Assembly: GCA_003049465.1 (NCBI GenBank)
Contig: PYSS01000232.1
Location: forward strand, 1 to 25,321
Length of the DNA: 25,321 nt
Direction of reading: 5' to 3'
Source: Magnaporthiopsis rhizophila
Lineage: Eukaryota; Ascomycota; Sordariomycetes; Magnaporthales; Magnaporthaceae
Under the pieces are notes generated by a model. It saw only the letters and a program-made list of their open reading frames with translations. It was not told where the DNA came from and did no database searches. The position numbers and the translations under genes are program-made. Of the stretch, positions 1 through 9,179 are shown one piece after another. Positions within the stretch are counted from its first letter, which is position 1. The number at the start of each line of letters is the position of its first letter.

Positions 1-564
1 GATCCCATGGCGACGATAACGTCCCCTCCTGCCTCGGCCGATAATAGCCCAGTGGTTTCGGTGCGAACTTCGGCAGGAGCAGCCATCGCGTCGAACTGGA
101 ATCGACCATGGAGAGTTGGCCCCATTCACCTCACGCTGCGGGGCGCTTATTACTGTCGCGGCCGATACTTTTCTGCCCGGAGTGTTAGCAGTGGGTGCGA
201 TGTTGGACGCGTAACTGCGGCGTGTCTTCTAAAATTACGAGCTGGACAGCCAGTATGAAGCAAATGCCGAACGTTGTAACATAGCATCAGAATGATAGTT
301 TTGCCACCGCAGGAGTTTGTCTGTCGGATGCCTTAGGCTGGGATCTTTCGCTGATGTGGCTGTAACTGATTGGTAGCCCCGGGTCGTCGCATGTGCCGCA
401 GCCCGCGCTATTTCGAAACCAACAACGGTGCGCCTACAGACGCCATGTGAGGAGGGCCTCCTGCACAAAGGCCGGGCAACGGCCAGTCTGTGCCGTCACT
501 TGACCTGCTGCTGCTTGGGCGTAACGATGGCCGCCCGAGGAGGGTGTGCTGTTACTTAAGGTGT
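1..564. other. GC-rich left flank without a recognised gene
   Basis: I see no family motif, splice-consistent gene or repeat here. The open frames on both strands (for example 7-258 plus and 235-468 minus) have unbiased, low-complexity translations that I do not recognise. The base composition is ordinary and shows no sign of the mutation that affects the centre of the window, so this is probably native chromosomal sequence upstream of the small gene at 682. Confidence 0.5.
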
Positions 565-681
565 GCGATTTTCGCTCCTGTCCCACCCGTCTTTCTCCTG
601 CTCACGAATGCAACCTTTTCCATTCCGCTCTGTAGCCGACCCTTTCCATTGAAAAAGCGGCTGAGAAACGCCCCTACCCAA
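565..681 (+). promoter_or_regulatory. Pyrimidine-rich leader/promoter of the viroplasmin-domain gene
   Basis: The stretch is rich in CT runs (cttttccattccgctctg and ccctttccattg), as is usual just upstream of fungal genes. It leads to the ATG at 682, whose context (cccaaATGGcc) is good. There is no clear TATA box. The call rests on composition and position only. Confidence 0.35.
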
Positions 682-1273
682 ATGGCCAAGAATCGAAAGC
701 ACTTCTATGCCGTTGCTGTCGGCAGGCATGCCCCCATGGTCTCTCAGTCGTGGTAAGCAGCGCCCTAGCCTTTCCGAACCCCCTCCACCTAAAGCTATCC
801 GTCGAACAGTACCGTTACTGACACACAGCTTCCTACCACCATGTCACAGGCCAGCGGTTCACGACTCCGTCTCCGGCTTCCCCAATAACAAGTACCAGGG
901 CTTCGAGACCTTCCAGGAGGCGATCGACTACCTGGCCGAGAGGGGACACGCGACCTTCCACTTCGACCAGGGCCCCGCTGACGGGGACGCCCCTCCATCT
1001 CCTGCCAAGTCCTACGCCGTTCATGAAGGCCGCCTTCCGGGGGTTCAAAGCACTTACAGGTTAGAGCATAGCATGAACTTGCCCTCGTCGTATCGAATGA
1101 TAGCTGCGGCAATGCGCTGACACGGGGGACCATGCCACGACTCAACCCACAGCGAGACGAAGCCACTAGTCCACAGATACAGCCATGCCTGCCACAAGTC
1201 TTATGCGAACAGGGAGAAGGCGGCCGATTCCTTGGACTGGCTGGTGCAGAGGATGACTCTGCTACAAACCTAA
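682..1273 (+). CDS. Tandem viroplasmin / RNase H1 N-terminal-type domain protein, 133 aa, three exons
   Basis: Exons 682-752, 850-1059 and 1153-1273 join to 402 nt, giving 133 residues and a stop; both introns are phase 2. The first domain begins MAKNRKHFYAVAVGR and continues after intron 1 as SVSGFPNNKYQGFETFQEA, the typical core of the caulimovirus viroplasmin / RNase H1 N-terminal domain, which in RNase H1 binds RNA-DNA hybrids or dsRNA. A linker of about 25 residues leads to a second copy starting KSYAVHEGRLPGV. After intron 2 this copy continues SETKPLVHRYSHACHKSY, then a short helical tail. No RNase H catalytic domain follows before the stop, so this is a domain-only protein; its cellular role is unknown. 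The PGIY-like turn of domain 1 reads HAPMV, a possible small defect. It converges with the sulfatase remnant; the 180 bp between the two stops (1274-1453) hold no other gene. Gene identity is firm; the exact splice sites are inferred. Confidence 0.8.
753..849 (+). other. Intron 1 of the viroplasmin-domain gene
   Basis: The donor is GTAAGC at 753-758 and the acceptor CACAG ends at 849. A perfect fungal branch site, ACTGAC, lies at 817-822, 27 nt before the acceptor. Removing these 97 nt joins TG to G as a Trp codon and brings the two halves of the first viroplasmin domain into one frame. Confidence 0.75.
1060..1152 (+). other. Intron 2 of the viroplasmin-domain gene
   Basis: The donor is GTTAGA at 1060 and the acceptor CCACAG ends at 1152. 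The branch site GCTGAC lies at 1116-1121, 31 nt upstream of the acceptor. Splicing joins AG to C (Ser) and restores the second viroplasmin domain. Without splicing the frame stops at 1118-1120. Confidence 0.7.
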
Positions 1274-1452
1274 ACATGGAGATTGGGGGGAGGGGGAGGG
1301 AGGCTAGGAAGCGGTCACGACTGGAATGAGACATCGCAGAGCCTCCGTGCCGTCGCGCCTGCCGTGGCGATGGCGGGCATCCCCCGTTCGTTTTTCGTCA
1401 TGGCTGCCAAGTGTGAGGCGAAGTCGGGCTGGCGCGTAACGTCGGCGTGCTG

Positions 1453-1481
1453 CTACGGTACAGGATTGGCGAGGGCGTAAT
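1453..1481 (-). pseudogene. Severed 3' end of the arylsulfatase-like gene
   Basis: Read on the minus strand from the target site, the codons are Tyr-Ala-Leu-Ala-Asn-Pro-Val-Pro and then TAG at 1453-1455. They continue the frame of the sulfatase fragment at 23882-24185 if element X and one copy of its GTAAT target duplication are removed. This is an inference from joining the two flanks; the piece is too short to identify on its own. Confidence 0.6.
1477..1481. repeat. Target-site duplication of element X, left copy (GTAAT)
   Basis: GTAAT directly precedes the TG of the X 5' LTR and is repeated exactly at 23882-23886 after the CA of the 3' LTR. A 5-bp duplication is normal for Ty3/gypsy integrases. 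Confidence 0.9.
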
Positions 1482-1796
1482 TGTCACACGGACGTAGCCT
1501 CGACAGTTATTGGGGCGCCTACAGGGGCCGCCAATAGGAGCACAAGAACCTCGCAGTAGATAGACACCTGACCCCGCACTTGGGGGACGCGCCTTCGGGA
1601 CGCGTACCCTAGTCCGGGATCAGTACCCGAATTAAAAGCGCACGGGCCCCCAGCCCCTTTATATAACAGGGGCTGCTTAAGGGCCCTGGATCGCTAAGAA
1701 AAAAGGTTTTTCCCTCAAGCATTTTTTGAAATTTTAGAAGATTTATTAGCAAATACAGGATTTTCCTCAAGCCTGTATTTTTGCACCCTTATTACA
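1482..1796 (+). repeat. 5' LTR of element X
   Basis: The LTR begins TGTCACAC and ends TTACA. It pairs with 23565-23881. By hand alignment the copies differ at about 37 sites, all transitions, plus a 2-bp gap near the start (tgtcacac against tgtatcacac). Most mutated states in this copy lie in its inner end (about 1630-1796), while its outer end beside the host is nearly clean and GC-rich. The sequence after it (1797 onward) shows no primer-binding site I can match to a tRNA. Confidence 0.92.
1651..1675 (+). promoter_or_regulatory. TATA box of the X LTR inside a 7-bp inverted repeat
   Basis: TTATATAA at 1659-1666 is flanked by CAGCCCC (1651-1657) and GGGGCTG (1669-1675), a perfect 7-bp inverted repeat. 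The 3' LTR keeps the arrangement with one C-to-T change in the left arm. This is the likely core promoter of X; whether the hairpin matters is unknown. Confidence 0.55.
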
Positions 1797-4496
1797 AATA
1801 AATCTTTTTTTCCTTAGAACCGCCCTATAACACCCTTTTATTTTTCCTTTTAAGTTTTGGAAAGGTTGTTATAGCAAAAATCCACCCCCTAATAAGCCCA
1901 ATCGCTTTTTTTATGGCCATTATCCTTAAAAATACTGTTGCGATATTATACTTTTGGGCCGAAAATCCAGCAAGCATTTAAAAAAAAACCCCAAAACAAA
2001 AAACGAGAAAAGCTTTATTAGTATATAGATACCAGTATTATCCGTTTCAGCCCTTTTTCGGTGCCTGTATTGTATGTAACCCGCCGCCCCAGGATTTCCT
2101 TGGTGCCAATATTATTTTACCCGGCTCGAAAAAAAATCCTAAACCGATGCAGCAATTAGTTTACCTATTATAAAACCTTATTAAGGATAATAATCGGCCT
2201 TTAATAAACCGCCTGCCTTTTTATCGCCTCCCAAACCCAGCAAATAATAACGGGCCTTTTTAAGCAAATTTTTACAACGGAAACCAAATTATACTGCCGT
2301 TTCCCCTATTATAACCAGCCTTATAAGGGAAAATTATTTAATTTAAATCGAATATTAACAGTATAATTTAAGGCAGAATTTTAAGGATAAACTCGAAATT
2401 TTTAACAAAAACCTTAACTTTGCCTTTAATTTAATACAGGCCGCCCTTAGCAAAACGGACCAGTAATAATACCAGGCGGCGGAATTTTTAAAGCAAAGCA
2501 CCAAAAAATAGGTCCATAATTTCGAAAAACAAAACGGACAAATCAAACGTGCTATTAACACTATCAAAATTTGCCTTTATAATAAAACAATTTAAGCTTT
2601 AAACCTTTTCATTTAAAAAATGGACAAAAACTAACAAAACTTTACAGCCCTAATATAAATAATATTAAATATAACCAAAAGAATTTCGGAAGAATTCCAT
2701 AATATTATTAATATATACAAAACTTTTATCCGAAAATTTAACCATATTTTCGGAACCCTTAAGCCCAAAATCAAAAAGCTCCGAAAAAAGGTAAATAATA
2801 TTATCTTTCTGGCGCACAGCCTTAAAACAAACATATAAAATACGATCCTTATTAATAATTTTAATTATTATTATAATACTTTTGCCCAGGATATCCAAAA
2901 AGGCATAATAGTAATTAAAAAATACGGCAAGGTTATTACTACCCTTTAATATAATTTAGGGATTTTTATGGAGGTATACAAAAATTAGGCCCGAAAAATT
3001 ACCCGGATCCTTTCTCCTCTGCCTTTGCCCTTTTATACAGAAAACAGACGGCCATTTATTAATAGCTTTATTATAGCCAGTACAGGTAAAACCCCCGAAA
3101 CACTTATACAAAAAACCACATAAAAGAAACTTTTGCGGTCCTCTAAACCAAAAGGCTTCTGTTCCCGAAGCGTTAGCCAGATTCGAAATCAACAAAATAC
3201 CCCGATAATAAATACAAACAAAATGCTTGTTTTATATATGCTTTTAATTTTCGAAAAATTTTGGGAAAAAGGTGAAGGGCGATAATTAACCAGGATTAAT
3301 CCTGATCAGGACCATTCCGCTATATTACCGGACTTATAATACGAGGTATAGCTAAAAAAAATCCACTAAAGGCTTATTATTAGCCACACTACCATTTTGG
3401 CCCTCCGAAAAGGTATTGCAAACCAAACCACCATTCCGGAAATAATTAAAAAGCAATTTGGCAAATTCCGGAAATAATATAAAAATATTCGTACCATTTA
3501 TCAAATAATAATTCAAATGGTTCAAAACCAGGTTGCCCTTACCCAAACGCAATTCCGAAAATTCGAAAAAAATATAATCGAATAAAATTACCAATTTGCG
3601 GAGAAAATTTGGAATACTTTAGCCAAAACAGCCCGGAATAATTTAATTAAAAAATATGCTTTTAACCAGATTACCCAAGCCTAAAAAAACTACTGAGCAG
3701 TTTTAATAATTATATATACCCATTTCGAATTAATAATGGCAAACGTGGAAACCTGGGCAGAAATAACTAAAAAATAAATTCAAAATACTGAACGATGCTT
3801 TAAAAACACAAAATAGCGATAAAAATAGATAAAGTACCGATAAAACATTATAAAAAGGCAGATTTCCGAGCTAGCAACCCAATAAAAAAATAGGGCTATT
3901 GCTTTATAAAGGCCCACCGAAATATATTATAAGCCAAATACCAACCCAAAACCGAGATTATCCTAATTATAATAAAATCCCCCCCTATTTTTAGGCAAGG
4001 GATTTCGGTCGGGCTAACCAAAATACCCATTATCCGAATATCGTTTGCCTTTTTTGCACAAAGCAAAACCAATACCCCTTTTAAAAATATACCGGTACCA
4101 ACCAAAAAGGCGGATGCTTATTTATTTAAGGCATTATCGGCCTTTAAAACCACAAATTTAATAAGGAAATATCAAGCTGCTATTATCTTAAAAGGCCTTT
4201 TATAAATAATAAATAAATATATCCAACAGGCTTTTATAAAGCAACTGGCAAGGGTTACCCCCAACCCCTTAAAAAAAACTCCCGCATTTCGCAAAACGGG
4301 ACCACCTAATAATAATAACCCTTTTTTCGATAACAAAGGACCGTAAGGCCGCCCCAAAAAAGGTCCACCACAAAAACCACCCCAGGAATCCCCCTAAAAA
4401 ACCCAGCGCACCCTATCACTATAAAAAAGCCCCAGCTCGAAATAATACAGGCAAATATATTTCAATCCTTCAGCCAACCTAAAACAACCACCCCAG
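1797..4496 (+). pseudogene. X leader and probable long N-terminal gag region (decayed)
   Basis: About 2.7 kb lie between the 5' LTR and the recognisable Gag core, much longer than a usual leader. Plus-strand translations give stretches that look like former protein: a charged segment near 2520-2590, a basic segment near 2690-2830, a Gln/Lys/Glu-rich coiled-coil-like segment near 3400-3640, and a Pro- and Lys-rich segment near 4255-4420 (for example KKGPPQKPPQ). The frame changes several times and stops are frequent. I do not recognise a family. The simplest reading is an extended gag N-terminus; a separate extra ORF is possible. Confidence 0.45.
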
Positions 4497-5460
4497 TTCG
4501 ATAAAAATAAGGCCGATTTTAAACATTGGTAGTTTTAAATAACAATTTATATAAAGGCTATACCTGAAGGTTTCCGGAGCAACAAATACAAAATAGCATA
4601 AATCGGATCTTTATTAAAAAGGCAGGCCTTTCGGTTCCACGCCACCCGTGCATAATCCCTCGCTATTTTAAATCTGAAAAATACCTAGAAATATTATACT
4701 TTTATCATAAAAAATTATTATAAAAATCCCAATAAAAAGCAAACAAAAACCGATAAAATGCGGGCTTTTAAATATAAAAGTAATATTATTAATTATTTTA
4801 CTAAATTTAATTAGTATGATTATATTGCCAAATAAACTGGAGTTATTTTCCGAAACCATGTCCGGAATGCTTTGCCAAACAGGATTATTACCCTGGTATA
4901 TTTTTTCAAAAAAAAAATCCCTGTCAATAATATAAAATTCCTGGAAATTTACCAAAAAATAAATATTATTTACAAACAAATGCAAACCAATAAAACTTTA
5001 ATGAAAAAAACACCGGCGGAAAACAAAAATGCAAAAAAAAGGGAAAAAGCAAGCCTATTTCGATACAAAAACGCTCGAACGCAGGCCAACCCTGTAACAA
5101 AAACTCCAAAACCCGCCAAAATTAATCCTTAAACCCAGCTGGGAAATAAAAAAAATTTACCCCTGGGAACAAAAAAAACAATATATGGCCCACGGTAAAA
5201 CAAACCCTCGAAAGGGTAAAATAAACCGATATAAATAAGCAAAAACAAAATAAATGCCCATATTAAAAGTGCAATAACTCCAGCCACCATACCCTTACCT
5301 GTTTTGCCAAAAAAAATATTAACAGGAAATTATTGTTCCCGGCACTAACCAAAACCTTTTTAATCTTCACCCCACAAATAATTGGCAAAAAACCTGCTAA
5401 AGCGCCTCCTTTTAAAAAATCGGCCATAAAAAAACCCAAATTAGCCGCAATCATTTTCGC
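4497..5460 (+). pseudogene. X gag core (capsid and nucleocapsid), RIP-inactivated
   Basis: Gag forms the retrotransposon particle and binds element RNA. After a Phe-x-x-Trp start (near 4510-4530) the translation follows the usual Gag capsid layout of fungal gypsy elements: IAxIGSLLKRQAFRFHATRA near 4600-4650, DKMRAFKYK near 4755, LPNRIITLVYFFKKK near 4870-4910, then a basic tail to about 5130. A nucleocapsid zinc knuckle follows at 5261-5302 in another frame, and a Lys-rich tail runs to about 5460. Many Trp and Gln codons are stops. No start codon can be assigned. The family call rests on domain order and this resemblance. Confidence 0.7.
5261..5302 (+). other. X gag zinc knuckle, three of four ligands kept
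   Basis: The pattern is Y-x2-C-x4-H-x4-C: TAT at 5261-5263, TGC at 5270-5272, CAC at 5285-5287, TGT at 5300-5302. The spacing is exactly that of the CCHC retroviral-type knuckle. The first Cys has become Tyr (TGT/TGC to TAT/TAC is a G-to-A change) and one in-between codon is a stop. This places the end of gag before the protease. Confidence 0.75.
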
Positions 5461-5559
5461 TAACCCCCTTTTTAAAATTTTTATAAAGGATAAATCCGAT
5501 AATAACTGCTAATAATCCAAATCTGGAGCATTTAATAATCAATCCAAAATAGGCTATCA

Positions 5560-8500
5560 ATCCGTTATAATAATAAAAATTTCAATTTCAGGGTCCAAAA
5601 AAAAGATACTTATTAAAGCCCTCCTAAACCCAAAAAGCGCCATAGCATTTATTTTTTATAAAATTGCTAAAAAAATAAAACCTTTTATTAAATTGCACAA
5701 ATTTTCTCGAATAATGCTCGAAAAAAATTATACCCCATTATAATCGGCCGGAAAAGCCTATATGCCTAATATTATTATCCGATACCAAAACCACCAGTCC
5801 AAAATTGCATTTGAAATTATAAATACGGGACCAAATTATAAAATTATCCTTTCCTATTGGTGGTTATAATAGTACAAACCCTTCGGGTTTTAGGGAAATT
5901 TAATAAATATTCGGTTCGATTATCCAAAATATAACCTATGCAATATAATCAAAAGGAAAACCCAAAATTGTTAGGACCAGGACAAAATCCTTATTACCGA
6001 GGCGGTTTTTAACAAATTTAAGAATTTTCTTCCTATTATATCGGACAAAACAATAATGCGCCTGCCCGATTATTAATTATAAGATTATGCTATTAAGCTT
6101 AAAAAAGGAGCCACGCTTGCTTAAGGGCCTATATATAATATAAGCGCTAAAAAACTCGAGGTTTTTAAGCCCTAAATCCAGAAAAATTTGGAAGCCGGAC
6201 AAATAAAATATTCGACAGTATTTAATAAGGCCCTTTTAATATTTGCCGCCAAAAAAAACCCTATTAAACCCCCCAAAATAATAATAAATTATTATAATAT
6301 TAACGCAAAAATTATCCCAATCCAATATTTTATTCCTTTTATTATTAAGTTTCAGGATAAGTTTAAAAATACCTAATAAATAACCAAAATCGATTTAAAA
6401 ACCGGCTTTAATTTGGTTAAAATAAAAGAAAGCCACGAATGGAAAACAGCATTTTGCTGCAAATATGGCTTTTTCAAATATATAATTATGCCAATAAAAT
6501 TTATTAATGCACCTGCTACTTTTTAAAATATAATAAACCACATTTTTATGAACCTTTTTGATACAAAAATCCTAATTTACCTGAACGATATTCTGGTTTA
6601 TGCAAAAACAAAAAAAAATACGATAATTTGGTCCGCAAAATTTTTTAAAGGTTAACGAAAAATAACCTGGCGGTTACTCCAAAAAAATATTATTAAAAAG
6701 TCCAAAAAATAAAATTTTTAGGGCATATTATTAGCCCAAACGGTATTTTTATAAATTAGCATAAAATTAATGCTATTAAAAACTGGAAACCCCCATAACA
6801 GCTCAAAAATTATCAATTTTTTATAGGGTTTGCCAATTTTTACCGGCAGTTTATTAAAAGGTTTTCCAAAATAATGAAATCCCTGATAATAGTTAATGCT
6901 TTTCCGAAAAATTAGTAATAATAAATTCCGGAAATGCAAAAGTTTTTCGATACTTTTAAGCAGGCTTTTACGGATCTGCCAGTGCTATATTATTTTAACC
7001 CAAATAAACCGGCCATTATTAAAATTAATTTGTCCAATTTTGCTTTAGGAGCAGTGCTATTATAAAAAAAATAACAGGAAAATATACCCCGTTACTTTTT
7101 ATTTTTATAAAATATTTTTTGCGGAAATAAATTACAAAATACACAATAAAAAATTATTAATAATAATAAACTGTTTTGCAAAATAAAAGTATTACCTGAA
7201 AAAAGCCGAATACCGTATAAAAATATATACTAACTATTAAAATTTGTTATATTTTATAACAGCCAAAATTTTTAATTGTTAATAAGCAAAATAAGCATAA
7301 TAATTTGCGGGATACTGGTTTATAATTAATTATAAACCAGGCAAATAAAACGGTAAAACCGATATATTGTTCCAATTAATATAATATTAACCTAAAAAAA
7401 AAATAAAAACCAGCTGATTATAATAATCCTATAAAAAAACACTTTTCTAAAACAAAATTAACCATAAAGGCTATATTAATCCTATTAGCCCCGGCCCGCT
7501 TATATAGCATTTTAGTTATTTAATAGGCCGATATTTTTATAATTAAAATAAAAAAAACAGCCAAAAATAACCCGGAATATCAAAAATACCTAAAAACCCC
7601 AGTTAAAATGGAAAAAATAAAAAAATAATTCCTTTATTATTAAAAAAAACTTTGGATTTTTGCCGGATTATAATAAAAAATTTTAAAATCAGAATATAAT
7701 ATTAAAATAACCGGATATATAGGGATAAATAAAACCCTTAAATTTATCATTTGCCACTTTTGGTAGCCAAATATCGAAAGGTTGGTCCGAAAATATATAA
7801 AAAATTATTTGGAATATTAATATAATAAGGCTCCCAAATATGCTTTTTTTGGCCTTTTATAATTATTAAAATTATATTATGCCCTATAAAAAATAATAGC
7901 CATATATTTTATTACGGACCTTTTTTTTAGCCAAAAATATAATTTTATTTGGGTAATGGTAAACCTATTTATAAAAATGGTATATTTTGTACCTTTTAAA
8001 AAAAAAACGGACAATTTTATCCGCATTTTTGCCAAAAAATACTGGCAATTTTATAATATACCCCTGGATATTATTTTAAATCGAAATTTTAAATTCACGG
8101 CACATTTATGGAAAAAAAATTTAAAATTAATAAATATTAAACCCAAAATAAGTACGGTTTTTCACCCTTAAACAGATAAATAAATAAAAAGGTTTAACCA
8201 AACCCTGGAAATATACTAAGGTTTTTTATAAATTACAGAATAACCAATTGGGTTAATCTTTTTCCAATTGCCAAATTTGTATATAATAATACGGTTTTAG
8301 CTAGTACCACCTTTATTTTTTTTTATACTAATTATAAATATTATCCAGTAATTGCAAATCCATTTTTACCCGGAAAAATACACAATTTAGCAAATATAAC
8401 TTATAGTTACTGGATGACCGAAATCCACCAAAAGGCTAAAATATACCTGAATAAGGCTAAAAATTGCATAAAGCTTTGGGCCGATAAAAAATAAGGATCC

Positions 8501-8624
8501 CTCCCTATATTTATAAAAGGGCAATTTGTTATGCTAAACAAACGATATATTAAAATTAAACAACCGGCCAAAAAATTTAAATTCAAAATGCTAAAACCAT
8601 TTTGTATCCAAAAAATTAACCTTT
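5560..8624 (+). pseudogene. X pol (protease, RT, RNase H, integrase), RIP-inactivated and split by element A
   Basis: The protease appears as KALLNPKSAIAF, where the active-site Asp (D-x-G) is Asn at 5627-5629 and the Gly is Lys. Reverse transcriptase runs from about 6180 (LEAGQIKYSTVF) through KIDLKTGFNLVKIKESHEWK near 6400. The catalytic Y-x-D-D reads YLND (6578-6589). ISPNGI and GFANFYRQFIKRFSK follow near 6730-6870. RNase H shows INLSNFALGAVL near 7025-7060. The integrase HHCC site is Y-x6-Y-x29-Y-x2-Y at 7695-7817. The catalytic core follows at 7950-8170 (VNLFIKMVYFVPFKKKTDNF, first Asp now Asn at 7962-7964), then HPxTDxxIxRFNQTLE at about 8163-8210. GQFVMLNKRYIK (8520-8556) marks the region before the chromodomain. 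Element A interrupts at 8624; the frame resumes at 23184. Confidence 0.88.
8620..8624. repeat. Target-site duplication of element A, left copy (CCTTT)
   Basis: CCTTT precedes the TGTTAC start of the A 5' LTR. The right copy at 23179-23183 is CTTTT, differing by one C-to-T change that RIP could explain. Removing A and one copy rejoins the X pol frame, which supports the 5-bp duplication. Confidence 0.8.
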
Positions 8625-8773
8625 TGTTACAACCATATCTGGCAGGGGGCAAAAGGGCTGGGGCTAACCCCCAGCGGTACGCTTTTACCCCGCAATCATG
8701 GGGAACCAAGGGTCGCATAACTAAGGCCAAGGTGAGCAAAAAATCACGTGACCAGATATTTACCTAAGTATAA

Positions 8774-8845
8774 TGATATGTTTGTTATAAATATAGCAGA
8801 CATAGCACGGTGATATATTCGCTATAAACATAGCAAACATAGCAC
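8774..8845 (+). repeat. Two 35-bp tandem repeats in the U3 of A
   Basis: Units at 8774-8808 and 8811-8845, separated by GG, both start TGATAT and end CATAGCAC; they differ mostly by transitions. They lie directly upstream of the TATA box, where enhancer-like repeats often sit in LTRs. The 3' LTR has the same pair in more mutated form (about 22871-22942). Confidence 0.7.
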
Positions 8846-8869
8846 AAATATGGTACGGAGATCTACGGA

Positions 8870-8930
8870 TATATAAAAAAGGGTTTTTTTTTTATTAAAT
8901 AATTTTAATTAAGGTTTCGGTATTAGTTAA
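8870..8930 (+). promoter_or_regulatory. TATA box and downstream stem-loop of the A LTR
   Basis: TATATAAAAAA at 8870-8880 is followed 35 bp later by an inverted repeat (8905-8912 TTAATTAA and 8923-8930 TTAGTTAA) around a loop with TTTCGG. The less mutated 3' LTR copy (TATA near 22969, stem 23002-23009 and 23020-23027) reads GGCTTCGG in the loop. Transcription should start between TATA and stem, so the stem would be in the 5' end of the RNA. Confidence 0.6.
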
Positions 8931-9093
8931 TCTAAATTAGCTCCAAGGCACCCCCTTAGGTAAATAATTGAAACCTTTATTATTACCCCAATTTTTAGCA
9001 TAAAGCAACCTTATGAAAATTATACTGTTTAATACCTTTCCTAATATATTTTACCCTAAAAGCAGAGAACTGTTTGTAACATTTTGACTGATC

Positions 9094-9124
9094 CTGTTCA
9101 GTATTTACCGGAGGTAACGAACAG
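9094..9124 (+). promoter_or_regulatory. Stem-loop in the A leader, 12 bp after the 5' LTR
   Basis: CTGTTC (9094-9099) pairs with GAACAG (9119-9124), and TTACC (9105-9109) pairs with GGTAA (9113-9117) around a 3-nt loop. B has the same sequence in its leader (about 21771-21801), but G-to-A changes weaken the right arms. It lies where the primer-binding site is expected, and I could not match a tRNA 3' end here. It could serve priming or packaging; this is inference. Confidence 0.45.
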
Positions 9125-9179
9125 TAGCAATTATATTAATCGCAGGTAAAAAACCTAAAAGTATTACCATTACCGGCAA

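Larger units (their letters stand above)
8625..9081 (+). repeat. 5' LTR of element A
   Basis: This 457-bp LTR has the same length as the 3' LTR (22722-23178). The outer start is well preserved (GC-rich, e.g. gggctggggctaaccccc near 8655) while the inner end (about 8930-9081) is heavily changed to A/T compared with the 3' copy. It contains two 35-bp repeats, a TATA box at 8870-8880 and a stem-loop at 8905-8930. Confidence 0.93.

Noticed and set aside
265..285. GTTGTAACA near the left end, similar to the A/B LTR terminus
   Set aside because: The match is only about ten bases and no other LTR sequence is next to it.
4668..4985. A 105-codon open frame on the minus strand
   Set aside because: It is antisense to the recognisable Gag core of X, rich in Ile/Phe/Leu as expected for the complement of Lys/Asn-rich AT sequence, and has no motif.
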